The position numbers and the translations under genes were made by a program. A DNA stretch of 64,000 nucleotides from Rhodovulum sp. ES.010 (GTDB lineage: Bacteria > Pseudomonadota > Alphaproteobacteria > Rhodobacterales > Rhodobacteraceae), in assembly GCF_900142935.1 (NCBI RefSeq), contig NZ_FSRS01000001.1, positions 2,180,001 to 2,244,000 on the forward strand, given 5' to 3'. Under the pieces are notes generated by a model. That model did not search any database, was not told where the DNA came from, and saw only the letters and a program-made list of their open reading frames with translations. This document shows, piece by piece, positions 55,479 to 63,753 of this stretch (positions are counted from its first letter, which is position 1; each line of letters opens with the position of its first letter).

Positions 55479-56858
55479 ATGGTCGAGATCACGGATCGGG
55501 AGAGCGCGGAGGCGTGGCTGGAGGGCAAGCCGCGCGAGGTGAAGGTAGCCTTCGCGGCGCGCTGTGCGTTACGGGCGCTGCCGGAAATCGGCTTGGCCGA
55601 TGACGCGACACTGGGCGACATTGCCTTGCCGGTTCTGCGGGCGGTGCTGACCTCGGGGGTTGCGGGCATATGTCCAACCCCCGAGGTAAGGGATGAGATC
55701 AGGTCCGCCGCCTCCGCCGCCGCCTACTCCGCCGCCGCCTACTCCGCCGCCGCCTACTCCGCCGCCTCCGCCGCCGCCTCCGCCGCCTCCGCCGCCTACT
55801 CCGCCGCCTACTCCGCCGCCTACTCCGCCGCCACCGCCGCCGCCGACTCCGCGAACGCCGCCGCCTACTCCGCCGCCTCGGAGGATGCGGCGACACTGGA
55901 CGATGCCGAGGCCGAGGCGGTTTTTCGCAACCCGCTCTGGTCGACCGACCCGATGCCCGAGGGGCTGCAAGAGGGCCTCGACCGGCTGCGCGAATTCTGG
56001 GACTCAGCCCCCGGCACATGGCGCTTCTGGCGCGAGTGGTATGAGGGGATGCTGGTCGGCCGCCCGCCGGACTGGAAACTTCAGGAACGCATCGCGCTGA
56101 TCCCGGATGAGGATTGGGAGAAGGGCGCGACGCATGTTGCGGGGATTATCCAGAAGTTGCGAGTCAATTGCCAGACAGAGGTCGCCCCACCGCTGATCCG
56201 CGACGAAAACGCGGGGCTTTTTCGTGTTGCCGAGGAAGACGAAGTTTCAGAGGACTCGTTGGTATTTGCAAGGCAGCGGATCAGCCTTGCGCTGGACAAT
56301 GCGCTTGCTGCGCCGGGAGCGAATGGGCTTACCGAAGAATCCTATGAAACGATTACAATTCGAGCTGCAATCGAGCGGCATCCGGACAACGCAAGCCTCC
56401 TTGCCACGGCATTCTACGACGCCTGCCTGAGCCTACAGCAACGGATCGGGGATTTCTATCCCGAGGAGCCCTCGCTCACGAATTTGAAGAATGCCCTCTA
56501 CGCGGCCTCGGAAGAGATTTGCGAACAGAGCGAGGAGGCGAAACAACGCTGCTATCGCCTTGCAACCCTTGCACAACCCGCTCCGGTGTCGTCGGACGTG
56601 GCGAACGACGCCCTGGCGATTGCCGAAGAGATAGCGGGAGAATTGGACTCCGAGGCGAACGAAATAGTCCGAGGGGATGCCGATGAGATTGCGCGCGGGG
56701 GCATCGTGCCGAAATGGATACGCGCGCGCTTCACAAACTACGTCACGACCATCGCGATCTGGATGGACAGGGCGAAGAAAGCCGATGGGCGGTTCTCCTG
56801 GCTCGTCAAGCGGGTGGAAGACCTGATCGACTGGTGGGGAGGCGAAGGCGGGGGCTAG
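55479..56858 (+). CDS. Protein with an Ala-Ser-Tyr repeat block, function unknown
   Basis: A 459-residue protein. Residues 1-75 form a small helical domain ([20 protein letters not shown]). Residues about 76-135 are low-complexity repeats of the AAYSA/ASAA type encoded by CCGCCGCCTACT units. The C-terminal 320 residues are soluble, acidic and helical: [20 protein letters not shown], then an acidic domain ([20 protein letters not shown]) and a C-terminal coil ([20 protein letters not shown]). I recall Ala-rich repeats with Tyr in scattered bacterial proteins without known function. GC in the C-terminal half is lower than in the neighbourhood, hinting at acquisition. Confidence 0.75.
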   Translation: MVEITDRESAEAWLEGKPREVKVAFAARCALRALPEIGLADDATLGDIALPVLRAVLTSGVAGICPTPEVRDEIRSAASAAAYSAAAYSAAAYSAASAAASAASAAYSAAYSAAYSAATAAADSANAAAYSAASEDAATLDDAEAEAVFRNPLWSTDPMPEGLQEGLDRLREFWDSAPGTWRFWREWYEGMLVGRPPDWKLQERIALIPDEDWEKGATHVAGIIQKLRVNCQTEVAPPLIRDENAGLFRVAEEDEVSEDSLVFARQRISLALDNALAAPGANGLTEESYETITIRAAIERHPDNASLLATAFYDACLSLQQRIGDFYPEEPSLTNLKNALYAASEEICEQSEEAKQRCYRLATLAQPAPVSSDVANDALAIAEEIAGELDSEANEIVRGDADEIARGGIVPKWIRARFTNYVTTIAIWMDRAKKADGRFSWLVKRVEDLIDWWGGEGGG

Positions 56859-56877
56859 CGACCGTTCAACGCGCAAA

Positions 56878-56953
56878 GGGCAGCGCCCGACCCTGGGTGG
56901 GTGCTGAAAGCGCCCTCCCGGGGGGAGGGTCGGGCGCTGCCCGGCCTGTCGGC
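56878..56953. repeat. Palindromic element, copy 2
   Basis: GGGCAGCGCCCGACCC (56878-56893) and its complement at 56927-56942, followed by GGCCTGTCGGC. The arms match copy 1 at 52219-52309; the central loop differs (33 bp against 57). It sits 20 bp after the stop of the repeat-protein gene and could terminate it. Confidence 0.82.
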
Positions 56954-57043
56954 CGGGCCGAGCAGTGAGGCGGGGCGGTCGTCTCTCGGCTTTGGTCGGG
57001 GGCCGTCGCGTGCTACGCTTCGCCCGACCGGAGGGAGGGGGCG

Positions 57044-57520
57044 ATGGCGCTGACCGGATACATGAAAATCCCCGATATCGACGGCGAATCCAAAGCCGCC
57101 GATCACGAGGACGAGATCGACCTGTTCGACATCCAGTGGGAGATCGAGCAGGACCGGGCGCCGGGGATCGGCAGGCGGGCGCGCGGACGGGCCGATGCGG
57201 CCCCGGTGCTGGTGCGCAAGTATTACGACGCCTCCTCGCCCTATCTCGCCAAGGCGGTGGCGACAGGAAAGGCCTTCGACGAGATCGTCGTCACGCTGCG
57301 CAAGGACAGCGGCGACGCGCATCTCGACTATCTGACGCTGACGCTTACCGATTGCCGCGTGGTGGGCTACCGGATGACCGGCGCCGAGGCGATGCCGGTG
57401 ATCGAGGAAGAAATCGAGATCGGGTATGACCGGCTGAAGATCGCCTATGTCGTGCAGGCCGAGGACCACAGCGCGGGCGATGAGCACGAGGTGGAAATCG
57501 ACCCGGCGGGCGTGGTCTGA
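57044..57520 (+). CDS. hcp: Hcp-family type VI secretion tube protein, orphan
   Basis: A 158-residue protein matching Hcp: start TGYMKIPDIDGESKAADHED, EIDLFDIQWEIEQD, LVRKYYDASSPYLAKAVATG, then a beta-rich half (FDEIVVTLRKDSGDAHLDYL, LTLTDCRVVGYRMTGAEAM and EEIEIGYDRLKIAYVV). Hcp hexamers stack into the inner tube of the T6SS and can carry effectors. No other T6SS gene (VgrG, sheath, baseplate, ATPase) is in the window. GGGAGGGGG lies before ATG 57044. Four bases separate it from the acylphosphatase. Confidence 0.85.
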   Translation: MALTGYMKIPDIDGESKAADHEDEIDLFDIQWEIEQDRAPGIGRRARGRADAAPVLVRKYYDASSPYLAKAVATGKAFDEIVVTLRKDSGDAHLDYLTLTLTDCRVVGYRMTGAEAMPVIEEEIEIGYDRLKIAYVVQAEDHSAGDEHEVEIDPAGVV

Positions 57521-57523
57521 GCG

Positions 57524-57799
57524 ATGGGCGACGTCGCGCTGGAAATCAGGGTCACGGGCCGGGTGCAGGGCGTGAGTTTCCGCGCCTGGACGCAAGATCA
57601 GGCGCGGGCGCTGGGGCTGGACGGCTGGGTGCGGAACGAGCCCGACGGCGCGGTGACGGCGCTGGTCGCGGGGCCGGAGGACAGGGTGGCGCGGCTGGTC
57701 GAGGGGCTGCACTCCGGCCCGCCGGCGGCGCGCGTGGACCGGGTGGAAACCGCGCCCGCCGGGGAGGAGGTGGCGCCGGGGTTCCGCGTGACGGGCTGA
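57524..57799 (+). CDS. acyP: Acylphosphatase
   Basis: A 91-residue enzyme that hydrolyses acyl phosphates. The signature VTGRVQGVSFRAWTQDQAR has the catalytic Arg (canonical GVGFR here GVSFR) and GWVRNEPDGAVTALVAG the catalytic Asn. It starts 4 bp after the Hcp gene stop and may be cotranscribed by chance rather than function. Confidence 0.93.
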   Translation: MGDVALEIRVTGRVQGVSFRAWTQDQARALGLDGWVRNEPDGAVTALVAGPEDRVARLVEGLHSGPPAARVDRVETAPAGEEVAPGFRVTG

Positions 57800-57824
57800 G
57801 CCCGAAGCGACGAGGGAGGGGGCC

Positions 57825-59444
57825 ATGACGCGGCCCGGGCCGCGCGCCGATCTGGGCACGCATCAGGTGGAGAACCAGCCGGGGGCGCCGGGCGACCGTG
57901 ACCTCTGGGCCGACGACCCGGCGTTGCGCGCGACCTTCGCGCGGGCGGGGGCGGAGACCGGCGCGCTGGCCGCCTATGGCCGGGCGCTGGGGCGGGAAGA
58001 GATGCGCGAGGCCGGGCGGGAGGCGAACCGGCACGTGCCGGAGCTTGTGGGTTTCGATGCCGGGGGGCGGCGGCTGGACGAGGTGCGCTATCACCCCGCC
58101 TATCACCGGTTCATGGCGCTGTCGGCGGCGGCGGGCTATCACGCGGTGGCCTGGGAGGGCGGGGCGCACGGACACCTGAGCCATGCCGCGATGGCCTATC
58201 TCGCCAGCCAGGTGGAGCCCGGCCATTGCTGCCCGCTGACCATGACCTATGCCGGGATCCCGGTGCTGCGCGGCGCGGGGCTGTGGGAGGCGTGGTCGGG
58301 GCTGATGGCGCGGGACTACGACCCGGCGCCGCGGCCGGTGGGCGAGAAGCGCGGCCTGACGCTGGGCATGGCGATGACCGAGAAGCAGGGCGGCTCGGAC
58401 GTGCGGGCGAACACGACGCGGGCGGAGCGGGACGGCGAGGCCTGGCGGCTGACCGGGCACAAGTGGTTCTGTTCGGCGCCGATGTCGGACGGGTTCCTGA
58501 CGCTGGCGCGGACCGACCGGGGGCTGAGCTGTTTCCTGGTGCCGCGCTGGCTGGAGGGCGGGCGGAACGGCATCCGGCTGATGCGGCTGAAGGACAAGCT
58601 GGGCAACCGGTCGAACGCCTCGGCCGAGATCGAATATGCCGGCGCGCTGGCGCATCCGGTGGGGGACGAGGGCGACGGGGTGCGGACCATCGTCGAGATG
58701 GTGCATCACACGCGGCTCGATACCGCGATCGCGCCGGCGGGGCTGATGCGTGCCGCACTCCGCGAGGCGCATCACTGGGTGACGGGGCGGACGGCGTTCC
58801 AGAAGCGGCTGATCGACCAGCCGCTGATGCGGGCGGTTCTGGCGGACCTCGCGCTGGACTGGCGGGGGAGCCTGGCGCTGGGGCTGCATGTGGCGCAAGC
58901 CTTCGACGGGGATGCGCCCGAGGACCGGGCCTTTGCCCGGATCGGGGTGGCGCTGGCGAAGTACCTGTCGAACAAGCTCTGCCCGGGGGTCGCGGTCGAG
59001 GCGATGGAGGTGCTGGGCGGCATGGGCTATGTCGAGGACACGCCCCTGCCCCTGCTTTACCGCGAGGCGCCGCTGAACGGCATCTGGGAGGGGTCGGGGA
59101 ATGTCATCTGCCTCGACGCGCTGCGCACGCTGGCGCGGGTGCCGCTGGCCGCCGAGCGGCTGGCGGCGGAGCTGGACGAAGGCAAAGGGCTGGACCGGGC
59201 GTACGACGCGGCGCTGGCGGCGCATCGGGCGCAATGGCCCGGCCCGGTACCCGAGGCCGAGGCGCGCTGGTTCGTGGAACGTGCGGCGCTGTTGCTGGCC
59301 GCCTCGGTCCTGCTGCGCGAGGGTACGGGCGATGTCGCCGCGGCGTTCGTGCGGACGCGGCTTGGCGGCGCGCGCGGGCGGCTGGCGGGCGCGCTGCCCG
59401 ATTGGGTGGATGCGGGCCTGTTCGAGCGGGGTTTCGCGCTGTAG
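57825..59444 (+). CDS. AidB-like acyl-CoA dehydrogenase
   Basis: A 539-residue flavoprotein with the AidB layout: an N-terminal helical extension (THQVENQPGAPGDRDLWADD), LGMAMTEKQGGSDVRANTTR, WFCSAPMSDGFLTLARTDRG, LGNRSNASAEIEYAGALAHP, EMVHHTRLDTAIAPAGLMR, VLGGMGYVEDTPLPLLYREA and the C-terminal IWEGSGNVICLDALRTLAR. AidB binds DNA and is part of the adaptive response to alkylation, though its enzyme activity is slight. A metabolic isovaleryl-type role is the alternative. GGGAGGGGG precedes ATG 57825. Confidence 0.92.
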   Translation: MTRPGPRADLGTHQVENQPGAPGDRDLWADDPALRATFARAGAETGALAAYGRALGREEMREAGREANRHVPELVGFDAGGRRLDEVRYHPAYHRFMALSAAAGYHAVAWEGGAHGHLSHAAMAYLASQVEPGHCCPLTMTYAGIPVLRGAGLWEAWSGLMARDYDPAPRPVGEKRGLTLGMAMTEKQGGSDVRANTTRAERDGEAWRLTGHKWFCSAPMSDGFLTLARTDRGLSCFLVPRWLEGGRNGIRLMRLKDKLGNRSNASAEIEYAGALAHPVGDEGDGVRTIVEMVHHTRLDTAIAPAGLMRAALREAHHWVTGRTAFQKRLIDQPLMRAVLADLALDWRGSLALGLHVAQAFDGDAPEDRAFARIGVALAKYLSNKLCPGVAVEAMEVLGGMGYVEDTPLPLLYREAPLNGIWEGSGNVICLDALRTLARVPLAAERLAAELDEGKGLDRAYDAALAAHRAQWPGPVPEAEARWFVERAALLLAASVLLREGTGDVAAAFVRTRLGGARGRLAGALPDWVDAGLFERGFAL

Positions 59445-59544
59445 CCTCACCCGGACGTGATGCGCCGCGGCTGCGCCGGCTCTGGACTTCGGTGGCCGGC
59501 TGCGCGCACCCTTCCCTTACCACACGACAGGAAAGGAGCGCCCC

Positions 59545-60003
59545 ATGCGCCGTGCCCGCCTTCCCCTTGCCGCCCTGATGCTGGCGGCGACCGCCGCGCC
59601 CTCCCTCGCGGGCGAGGCGATCCACGTGATGAAGACCAGCGGCTGCGGCTGCTGCGTCGCCTGGATGGACCATCTGGAGGCCAACGGGTTCGCCCCGACC
59701 GGCGAGAACATGCATGGCGGGATGCTGGTGCAGGAGAAGATCGCCGCCGGGGTGCCGCCGACCATGACCTCGTGCCATACCGCGCGGGTCGACGGCTACG
59801 TGATCGAGGGCCATGTGCCGGCGGCGGATATCCAGCGGCTGTTGGCGGAGCGGCCCGACGCGGTGGGGCTGTCGGTGCCGGGGATGCCCTTCGGCTCGCC
59901 CGGCATGGGGCCCGAGACGCGGCGCGAAGCCTATGACGTGCACCTGATCCGGCCCGACGGCACGACCGAAATCTTCACCAGCTACGCGAAGGGCAAGGGC
60001 TAG
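59545..60003 (+). CDS. Secreted DUF411 metal-binding protein
   Basis: A 152-residue exported protein: signal peptide RRARLPLAALMLAATAAPSL, then the DUF411 core HVMKTSGCGCCVAWMDHLEA with two closely spaced Cys pairs, VQEKIAAGVPPTMTSCHTAR with Met and Cys, and GYVIEGHVPAADIQRLL. Such proteins bind copper or silver in the periplasm and occur near metal resistance genes. No such genes are next to it here. Its stop overlaps that of the convergent deacetylase gene by four bases. Confidence 0.9.
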   Translation: MRRARLPLAALMLAATAAPSLAGEAIHVMKTSGCGCCVAWMDHLEANGFAPTGENMHGGMLVQEKIAAGVPPTMTSCHTARVDGYVIEGHVPAADIQRLLAERPDAVGLSVPGMPFGSPGMGPETRREAYDVHLIRPDGTTEIFTSYAKGKG

Positions 60004-61019
60004 CCCCCCACCCCGCCCAGGAAGCCGGTGAGGTTCGCGCCCAGCGCGTCGGTGACATAGCCGCCCTCCTGCACGATGACGAGCGGCAGGCCGGGCGCGG
60101 CGATGGCGGCGGCGATGCGGGCGAAGCCTTCGGTGGTGACCGCGAGCCCCTGGAACGGGTCGTCGACATGGGCGTCGAGGCCGAGCGCGACGACGATGAC
60201 ATCCGCGCCGAAGGCCCGGATGCGGGCGAGCGCGGTGTCCAGCGTGGCGAGGTAATCCTCGTCGCCGGTGCCGCGCGCCAGCGGCAGGTTGAGGTTGGCG
60301 CCCCTGCCCGGCCCCTCGCCCCGTTCCTGCGCATGGCCCCAGAAGAACGGGTAGAACCGCGCCGGGTCGGCATGGATCGAGACGGTCAGCACGTCGCCAC
60401 GGGCGTAGAAGATGCCTTGCGTGCCGTTGCCGTGATGCACGTCGATATCGAGGATCGCGGGGCGCAGGCCGGCGTCGCGCAGCCGGTCCGCCGCGATGCC
60501 GGAATTGTTCAGGAAACAGAAGCCGCCCGCGAGGTCGGCGAAGGCGTGGTGGCCCGGCGGGCGCGAGAGGGCGTAGACGGCGCGTTCGCCGGAGGCCACC
60601 GCATCGGCCGCCGCGATGGCCGATTGCGCCGACCAGTAGGCAGACTCCCAGGTGTGGGCGGCGATCGGGCAGGCGGTGTCGGCCTGGTGAAAGCCCGCCT
60701 GCCCCACCGCCGAGCGCGGGTAGCCGTCGGTCCGGTTCGCCGGGTGGATGTTGGGGATCACCTCGTCGGACGCGCCCTCGATCCGCTGCCAGCGGGTGTG
60801 GATGGTTTGCAGGAAGACCAGGTATTCTGCCGTATGGAGCGCGGCGATGGGGCCGAGGCCGGTGTCGTTCGGCGCCTCGAAGACGGCGCCTGCCGCCTCG
60901 GCGCCGGCCTTCAGGATGTCGACGCGGGCGGGCACCTCGGGGCTGGGCAGGCGGGTGCCGTTGGCCATGAAATGCTGCGGGTCGTGGGCGCGCTGGCGGT
61001 CGTCGAGAAAGGCTTTCAC
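60000..61019 (-). CDS. Histone-deacetylase-like acetylpolyamine amidohydrolase
   Basis: A 339-residue zinc deacetylase. Residues: LSRPPGHHAFADLAGGFCFL (His pair and Phe channel), ILDIDVHHGNGTQGIFYARG (Asp/His zinc ligands), VVALGLDAHVDDPFQGLAV (Asp ligand) and IVQEGGYVTDALG (Gly-rich loop with the Tyr). The early ENDTGLGPIA-like segment and the long L1 region resemble bacterial acetylpolyamine amidohydrolases. GTG 61019 overlaps the stop of the GNAT gene (GTGA), so it is the last gene of the operon read from beyond 64000. Confidence 0.9.
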   Translation of the reverse strand: MKAFLDDRQRAHDPQHFMANGTRLPSPEVPARVDILKAGAEAAGAVFEAPNDTGLGPIAALHTAEYLVFLQTIHTRWQRIEGASDEVIPNIHPANRTDGYPRSAVGQAGFHQADTACPIAAHTWESAYWSAQSAIAAADAVASGERAVYALSRPPGHHAFADLAGGFCFLNNSGIAADRLRDAGLRPAILDIDVHHGNGTQGIFYARGDVLTVSIHADPARFYPFFWGHAQERGEGPGRGANLNLPLARGTGDEDYLATLDTALARIRAFGADVIVVALGLDAHVDDPFQGLAVTTEGFARIAAAIAAPGLPLVIVQEGGYVTDALGANLTGFLGGVGG

Positions 61020-61492
61020 GGGCGGGCTCCGGTCAGGGCGTCGAAGGCGTCGGGGTCGAGCGTGGCGGTGTGTTCGCGCGGATGGAAGGTGAAGCCGAGC
61101 CGGGCGTAGAAGGCGGCCGCGCCGGGGTTGTCGTCATAGACCCCGAGCTTGAGGAAGCGTGCCTGCCAGCGCGCCGCCCCGATCCGCGCGGCCTCGGCCA
61201 GCAGGCGGCGGCCGAGCCCCTGCCCCCGCGCCGGTGCGGCAAGCCAGAGGTCGGAGACGTAAAGCCCCGCCGCGCCCCGGAGCGTGGAGAAGATCGGCGA
61301 GACGAGCGCGAGGCCGGCCAGCGCGGGGCCGTGGTGGGCCAGCAGCGCGGCGGCGAAGCCTTCGTCCGGGTCGCAGGCGGCGGCCAACATCTCGGGCGTC
61401 GCAAGGTAGGGGTCGCCCAGATCGGCGGCCAGCGCCCGGAGCCCCGCGTCGAGCCGGGCCATGTCGGACGGGCAGGCCTGCCGGATTTCCAT
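61016..61492 (-). CDS. GNAT-family N-acetyltransferase
   Basis: A 158-residue acetyltransferase: LYVSDLWLAAPARGQGLGRR carries the acetyl-CoA loop (RGQGLGRRLL), and KLGVYDDNPGAAAFYARLGF the conserved C-terminal Asn and Tyr. It starts right after the BKACE stop and overlaps the deacetylase start, so the three genes are translationally coupled. It may acetylate the same amine that the deacetylase unmasks. Confidence 0.88.
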   Translation of the reverse strand: MEIRQACPSDMARLDAGLRALAADLGDPYLATPEMLAAACDPDEGFAAALLAHHGPALAGLALVSPIFSTLRGAAGLYVSDLWLAAPARGQGLGRRLLAEAARIGAARWQARFLKLGVYDDNPGAAAFYARLGFTFHPREHTATLDPDAFDALTGARP

Positions 61493-62419
61493 TCAGGACG
61501 CCACCTTGTCGCGGCCCTTGAGCCCCAGCATCTCGCGCGCCTCGTCGGGGGTGGCCACGGTGCGGCCCAGCCGTTCGACGATCTCGCGCACATGGGCGAC
61601 CTGCTCGGCATTCGAGCGGGCGAGTTCGCCGCGCGCGATGTAGAGATTGTCCTCCAGCCCGACCCGGACATGGCCGCCCATGCCGGCCGCCATCGTCGCC
61701 ATCGGCATCTGGGCGCGGCCCGCGGCGAGGACGGAGAACAGGTAATCCTCGTCGAAATAGGTGTCGGCCAGGCGCTTCATGTGGGTGAGGTTCTCGGGCA
61801 GCGGCGCCATGCCGCCGAGCACGCCGAAGACGAACTGGATGAAGATCGGCGGTTTCACCAGCCCGCGATCGACGAAGTGGCAGAGCATCGTGAGGTGGCC
61901 GCTGTCGTAGCATTCGAACTCGAACCGCGCGCCGCGCTTCTCGCCCATCTCGGTCAGGACATGGGCGATGTCGCGGGGGGTGTTCTTGAACACGAGGTCG
62001 TCGGAGCCGGTCAGGAACGGCTCTTCCCAGTCGAAGCGCCAGTCGGCGTGGCGGGCGGCCATCGGGTAGAGCGCGAAGTTCATCGTGCCCATGTTGAGCG
62101 AGCACATCTCGGGTTCCGCCCGCATCGGCCCGGCGAGCCGCTGGTCGAGCCCCATCACCGCGCTGCCCCCGGTGGAGAGGTTGAGGACCGCGTCGGTGCC
62201 CGCCGCGATGTCGGGCAGGACCCCCATGAAATGCGCGGGATCGGCCGAGGGGCGGCCGTCCTCGGGGTCGCGGGCGTGCAGGTGCAGGATCGCGGCGCCG
62301 GCCTCGGCCGCCCCGATGGATTGCGCGACGATATCCTCGGGCCGCCAGGGCAGGTGCGGCGACATCGACGGCGTGTGGATCGAGCCGGTGACGGCGCAGG
62401 TGATGAGGATTTTCGACAT
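61493..62419 (-). CDS. Beta-keto acid cleavage enzyme (BKACE, DUF849)
   Basis: A 308-residue TIM-barrel enzyme that condenses a beta-keto acid with acetyl-CoA, giving acetoacetate and a new acyl-CoA. The zinc pair is His46 and His48 (AAILHLHARDPEDGRPS). Other conserved segments: VLNLSTGGSAV, EMCSLNMGTMNFA, FECYDSGHLTMLCHFVDRGL, FVFGVLGGMAPL and GGHVRVGLEDNLYI (Arg and Glu of the active site). The family includes the lysine-fermentation 3-keto-5-aminohexanoate cleavage enzyme and carnitine enzymes. Substrate here unknown; the aminotransferase overlap by one base implies that the amine product feeds it. Confidence 0.94.
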   Translation of the reverse strand: MSKILITCAVTGSIHTPSMSPHLPWRPEDIVAQSIGAAEAGAAILHLHARDPEDGRPSADPAHFMGVLPDIAAGTDAVLNLSTGGSAVMGLDQRLAGPMRAEPEMCSLNMGTMNFALYPMAARHADWRFDWEEPFLTGSDDLVFKNTPRDIAHVLTEMGEKRGARFEFECYDSGHLTMLCHFVDRGLVKPPIFIQFVFGVLGGMAPLPENLTHMKRLADTYFDEDYLFSVLAAGRAQMPMATMAAGMGGHVRVGLEDNLYIARGELARSNAEQVAHVREIVERLGRTVATPDEAREMLGLKGRDKVAS

Positions 62420-63753
62420 CAGAGCCCGTGCGCCCCGGCGAACTGGTCGAGCGTCAGGGTGAGCTTCTCCATGATCTCGTCCACATGGGTTTCGGTGGCG
62501 ATCATCGGGGGGGCGACGAGGAAATGATCGCCCGAATGGCCGCCCCTTGTGCGGCGGGCATAGATGATGAGCCCGTTGGCATAGGCGGTTTCCACGAGGT
62601 CGTCATAGGCGCGGATCCCGGGCGGGAGCGGCGCCATCGTGGCGCGGTCGGACACCAGTTCGAAGGCGAGCAGCAGCCCCGCGCCGCGGACGTCGCCGAT
62701 GAAGGGGTAGCGGGTCATCAGCGCTGTCAGGCGGGTCTTGAGCAGGGCGCCGATGCGGGTGGCGTTGGCGATCATGCCCCGGGCCTCGATCTCCTCCAGC
62801 ACGGCGATGCCGGCGGCGCAGGCCAGCGGGTTGCCGGCATAGGTGAAACCGTGGATGAAGCCGCCCGCGTCCAGCACCGCCTCGACGATGGCGTCCTTTG
62901 CCACCACCGCGCCGAGGGGGACGTAACCGCCGCCGAACCCCTTGGACAGCGTCAGGATATCGGGCGTCACGCCCCAGAGATCGCCCGCGAAGAAAGTGCC
63001 GACGCGGCCGCCGCCCGAGATCACCTCGTCATGGATCAGGAGCACGCCGTAGCGGTCGCAGATCGCGCGGATCGCCTGCATATAGCCCGCGGGCGGGACC
63101 AGCGCGCCGGTCGACGCGCCGCCGATGGGCTCGACGATGAAGCCCAGCACCGTCTCGGGGCCTTCGGCGAGGATGCGGTCCTCCAGCATGTGGGCGTAAT
63201 GCGCGCCGGTGGCCGGGTCGTCCGGGTCCAGCCCGTCGAGATAGGCGCGCGGCGCGGGGATTTTCGGCATCTGCCGCATCATCGGGTCGAAGGGCGCGGT
63301 CATCGGCGCGTAGCCGGTCAGCGCCAGCGCCCCCAGCGTCGCGCCGTGATAGGCCGGGAAGCGGGAAATCACCTTCCAGCGCTGCGCCTCGCCGCGGGCC
63401 AACGCATATTGCCGGGCAAGCTTCACCGCGCTTTCCACCGCCTCGGAGCCGCCCGAGACGAAGAAGACGCGGTTCAGTCCGTCGGGGGCCAGCGCGGCGG
63501 TCATGTGGGCCAGCCGCTCGGCCGGTTCGGTCTCGAAATGGAGGCGATAGCCGAAGGTGGCGCTTTCCATCTGGGCGCGCATCGCGGCCAGCACATGCGG
63601 GTTGGAATGGCCGATATTGCAGACCATCGCGCCCGAGGAGCCGTCGAGATAGCGCTTGCCCGAGACGTCCCAGATATAGACGCCCTCGGCGCGGTCCTGC
63701 ATGGGTCGGCGGCGGCGGGACTGGTAGAAGAGCCGGGTTTCGGGCTGGGACAT
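62419..63753 (-). CDS. Class III (omega) aminotransferase
   Basis: A 444-residue PLP enzyme: DVSGKRYLDGSSGAMVCNIG (family start), FFVSGGSEAVESAVKLARQY, SRFPAYHGATLGALALTGYA, VEPIGGASTGALVPPAGYMQ, LLIHDEVISGGGRVGTFFAG, the PLP lysine in DILTLSKGFGGGYVPLGAVV, and FTYAGNPLACAAGIAVLEEI. It removes an omega- or beta-amino group, using pyruvate or 2-oxoglutarate as acceptor. Start ATG 63753 overlaps the stop of the ABC ATPase gene by one base, and it directly precedes the BKACE gene. Confidence 0.93.
   Translation of the reverse strand: MSQPETRLFYQSRRRRPMQDRAEGVYIWDVSGKRYLDGSSGAMVCNIGHSNPHVLAAMRAQMESATFGYRLHFETEPAERLAHMTAALAPDGLNRVFFVSGGSEAVESAVKLARQYALARGEAQRWKVISRFPAYHGATLGALALTGYAPMTAPFDPMMRQMPKIPAPRAYLDGLDPDDPATGAHYAHMLEDRILAEGPETVLGFIVEPIGGASTGALVPPAGYMQAIRAICDRYGVLLIHDEVISGGGRVGTFFAGDLWGVTPDILTLSKGFGGGYVPLGAVVAKDAIVEAVLDAGGFIHGFTYAGNPLACAAGIAVLEEIEARGMIANATRIGALLKTRLTALMTRYPFIGDVRGAGLLLAFELVSDRATMAPLPPGIRAYDDLVETAYANGLIIYARRTRGGHSGDHFLVAPPMIATETHVDEIMEKLTLTLDQFAGAHGL

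Noticed and set aside
55569..56100. Poly-Pro (PPPPTPPP) and poly-Gly frames over the trinucleotide tract
   Set aside because: They are other readings of the same CCGCCGCCTACT repeat; the Ala-Ser-Tyr frame is the one that continues into non-repetitive protein on both sides.
57552..59450. A 632-residue open frame opposite the acylphosphatase and AidB-like genes
   Set aside because: Arg/Pro/His-rich shadow without recognisable domains.
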